13,601 nt of DNA from Terrimonas_A sp040509495. GTDB lineage: Bacteria > Bacteroidota > Bacteroidia > Chitinophagales > Chitinophagaceae. A program made the position numbers and the translations under genes. Shown here one piece after another: positions 13,126 through 13,601 of this stretch; position 1 is the stretch's first letter, and every line of letters begins with the position of its first letter. The notes beneath the pieces are model-generated. The model did not search any database. It was not told the DNA's origin and saw only the letters and a program-made list of their open reading frames with translations. The stretch is taken from NCBI GenBank assembly GCA_040509495.1, contig JBEVKW010000355.1:1-13601 (forward strand), written 5' to 3'.

Positions 13126-13601
13126 AAAAATGGGAGGGTGTCACCTGCACAAAAAAAAACTCGCCCGCGGAGTGCTTGGGCTCGATTGGCGTGCTGGCTC
13201 AAACAGTTTTTTTGTGCCTTCGGCACACCTGCGGTGTTTCTCAGACGGTGCCAGCCTCCCATTTTCTTCACGCCATTTGCGCTAGGCCACAGCCTCTGAA
13301 AGCAGGCAGTGAACTCTTCCTGGAATTCGTAGCCTTACTAAAACTGCCTTGAGTAATCCCTTCTATTTGGAATTGCAGTAAAGAACACAATCATCAACTC
13401 CAATATCCTTTTTATGTGGAACTTAAACGAATCTTCGTCGCAAACGATTCTGCCTCTCTCAGTCAGCCGGCCTTGGAAAAAATGGCGTTAAGAAAATGGG
13501 AGGCTGGCACCGTCTGAGCGCCGAAGGCAAGCGAAGGCACAAAAAAACTGTCTGAGCCAGCACGCCAGTCGACCTTAAATACTCCGCCGGCGAGTTTTTT
13601 T
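13126..13601. repeat. Large nested inverted repeat element, truncated by window end
   Basis: One arm spans about 13151-13288 and its inverted partner spans about 13469-13601, where the window stops; a spacer of about 180 nt separates them. The arms share a perfect 29-nt block (13240-13268 against 13490-13518), a 15-nt block with TGGCGTGCTGGCTCA, and a 20-nt block with ACAGTTTTTTTGTGCCTTCG. Arm 1 is itself palindromic. AAAATGGGAGGGTGTCACC (13127-13145) matches the inverse of 13247-13265 in 17 of 19 bases, GCAC plus an A-run (13147-13160) pairs with a T-run plus GTGC (13206-13217), and TGTGCC/GGCACA (13213-13227) forms a small hairpin. No ORF or transposase is supported. This fits a MITE-like or REP-like element; the identity is inferred. 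Confidence 0.8.

Noticed and set aside
13126..13288. CRISPR array or retron ncRNA as the explanation for the repeats
   Set aside because: There are no regularly spaced identical repeats with unique spacers, and no cas or reverse transcriptase gene in the window. Inverted, not direct, repeats dominate.
13341..13487. Minus-strand open stretch of 49 codons in the spacer of the inverted repeat
   Set aside because: It has no start codon until near its end, overlaps one arm, resembles no family I know, and is short enough to be open by chance.

Overview
The window looks like a chromosomal segment of a member of the Bacteroidota, most likely a Chitinophagaceae-like organism. The evidence is a secreted protein with a C-terminal type IX secretion (T9SS) sorting domain, a DUF4290 gene just upstream of murA, a MurA with Asp in place of the catalytic Cys, and several intergenic matches to the Bacteroidota -7 promoter element TAnnTTTG just upstream of start codons. 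The lineage is inferred from these features and was not tested by any search.

Layout. A deoxyhypusine-synthase-family gene (184-1158, +) ends in a strong hairpin terminator. A minus-strand block follows: a small four-helix membrane protein (1287-1763), a secreted M28 zinc peptidase (1851-3386), ribose-5-phosphate isomerase B (3585-4040), the Tat translocase subunit TatC (4180-5037) and a CNNM/CBS CorC-like membrane protein (5187-6434). The CorC-like gene diverges from guanylate kinase (6545-7123, +) across a short repeat-rich promoter region. A second minus-strand group reads DUF4290 protein (9263-9985), murA (7800-9110) and a membrane-anchored cupin (7259-7693). A minus-strand T9SS cargo protein (10311-11513) then diverges from a GT4 glycosyltransferase (11821-12951, +).

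Most genes are housekeeping or envelope functions: peptidoglycan precursor synthesis (murA), nucleotide metabolism (gmk), the pentose phosphate pathway (rpiB), protein export (tatC, T9SS cargo) and surface glycan synthesis (GT4). No defence island, CRISPR array, tRNA, rRNA or intact transposase was seen. Several ORFs have longer in-frame versions whose extra N-termini come from intergenic repeats or non-ATG codons. I trimmed these to the more likely starts (rpiB, CorC-like, gmk, DUF4290, GT4).

The least explained part is the intergenic DNA. AAAGTAAAAAGT-type tracts recur upstream of genes and contain -7 box matches. CCGTTGRCC-type short inverted repeats sit between minus-strand genes. The last 650 bases hold no gene but carry two 57-bp direct repeats, a hairpin with two alternative foldings, and a large nested inverted repeat with a 29-nt perfect core. 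That repeat runs off the window end and looks like a non-autonomous mobile or structured repeat element.
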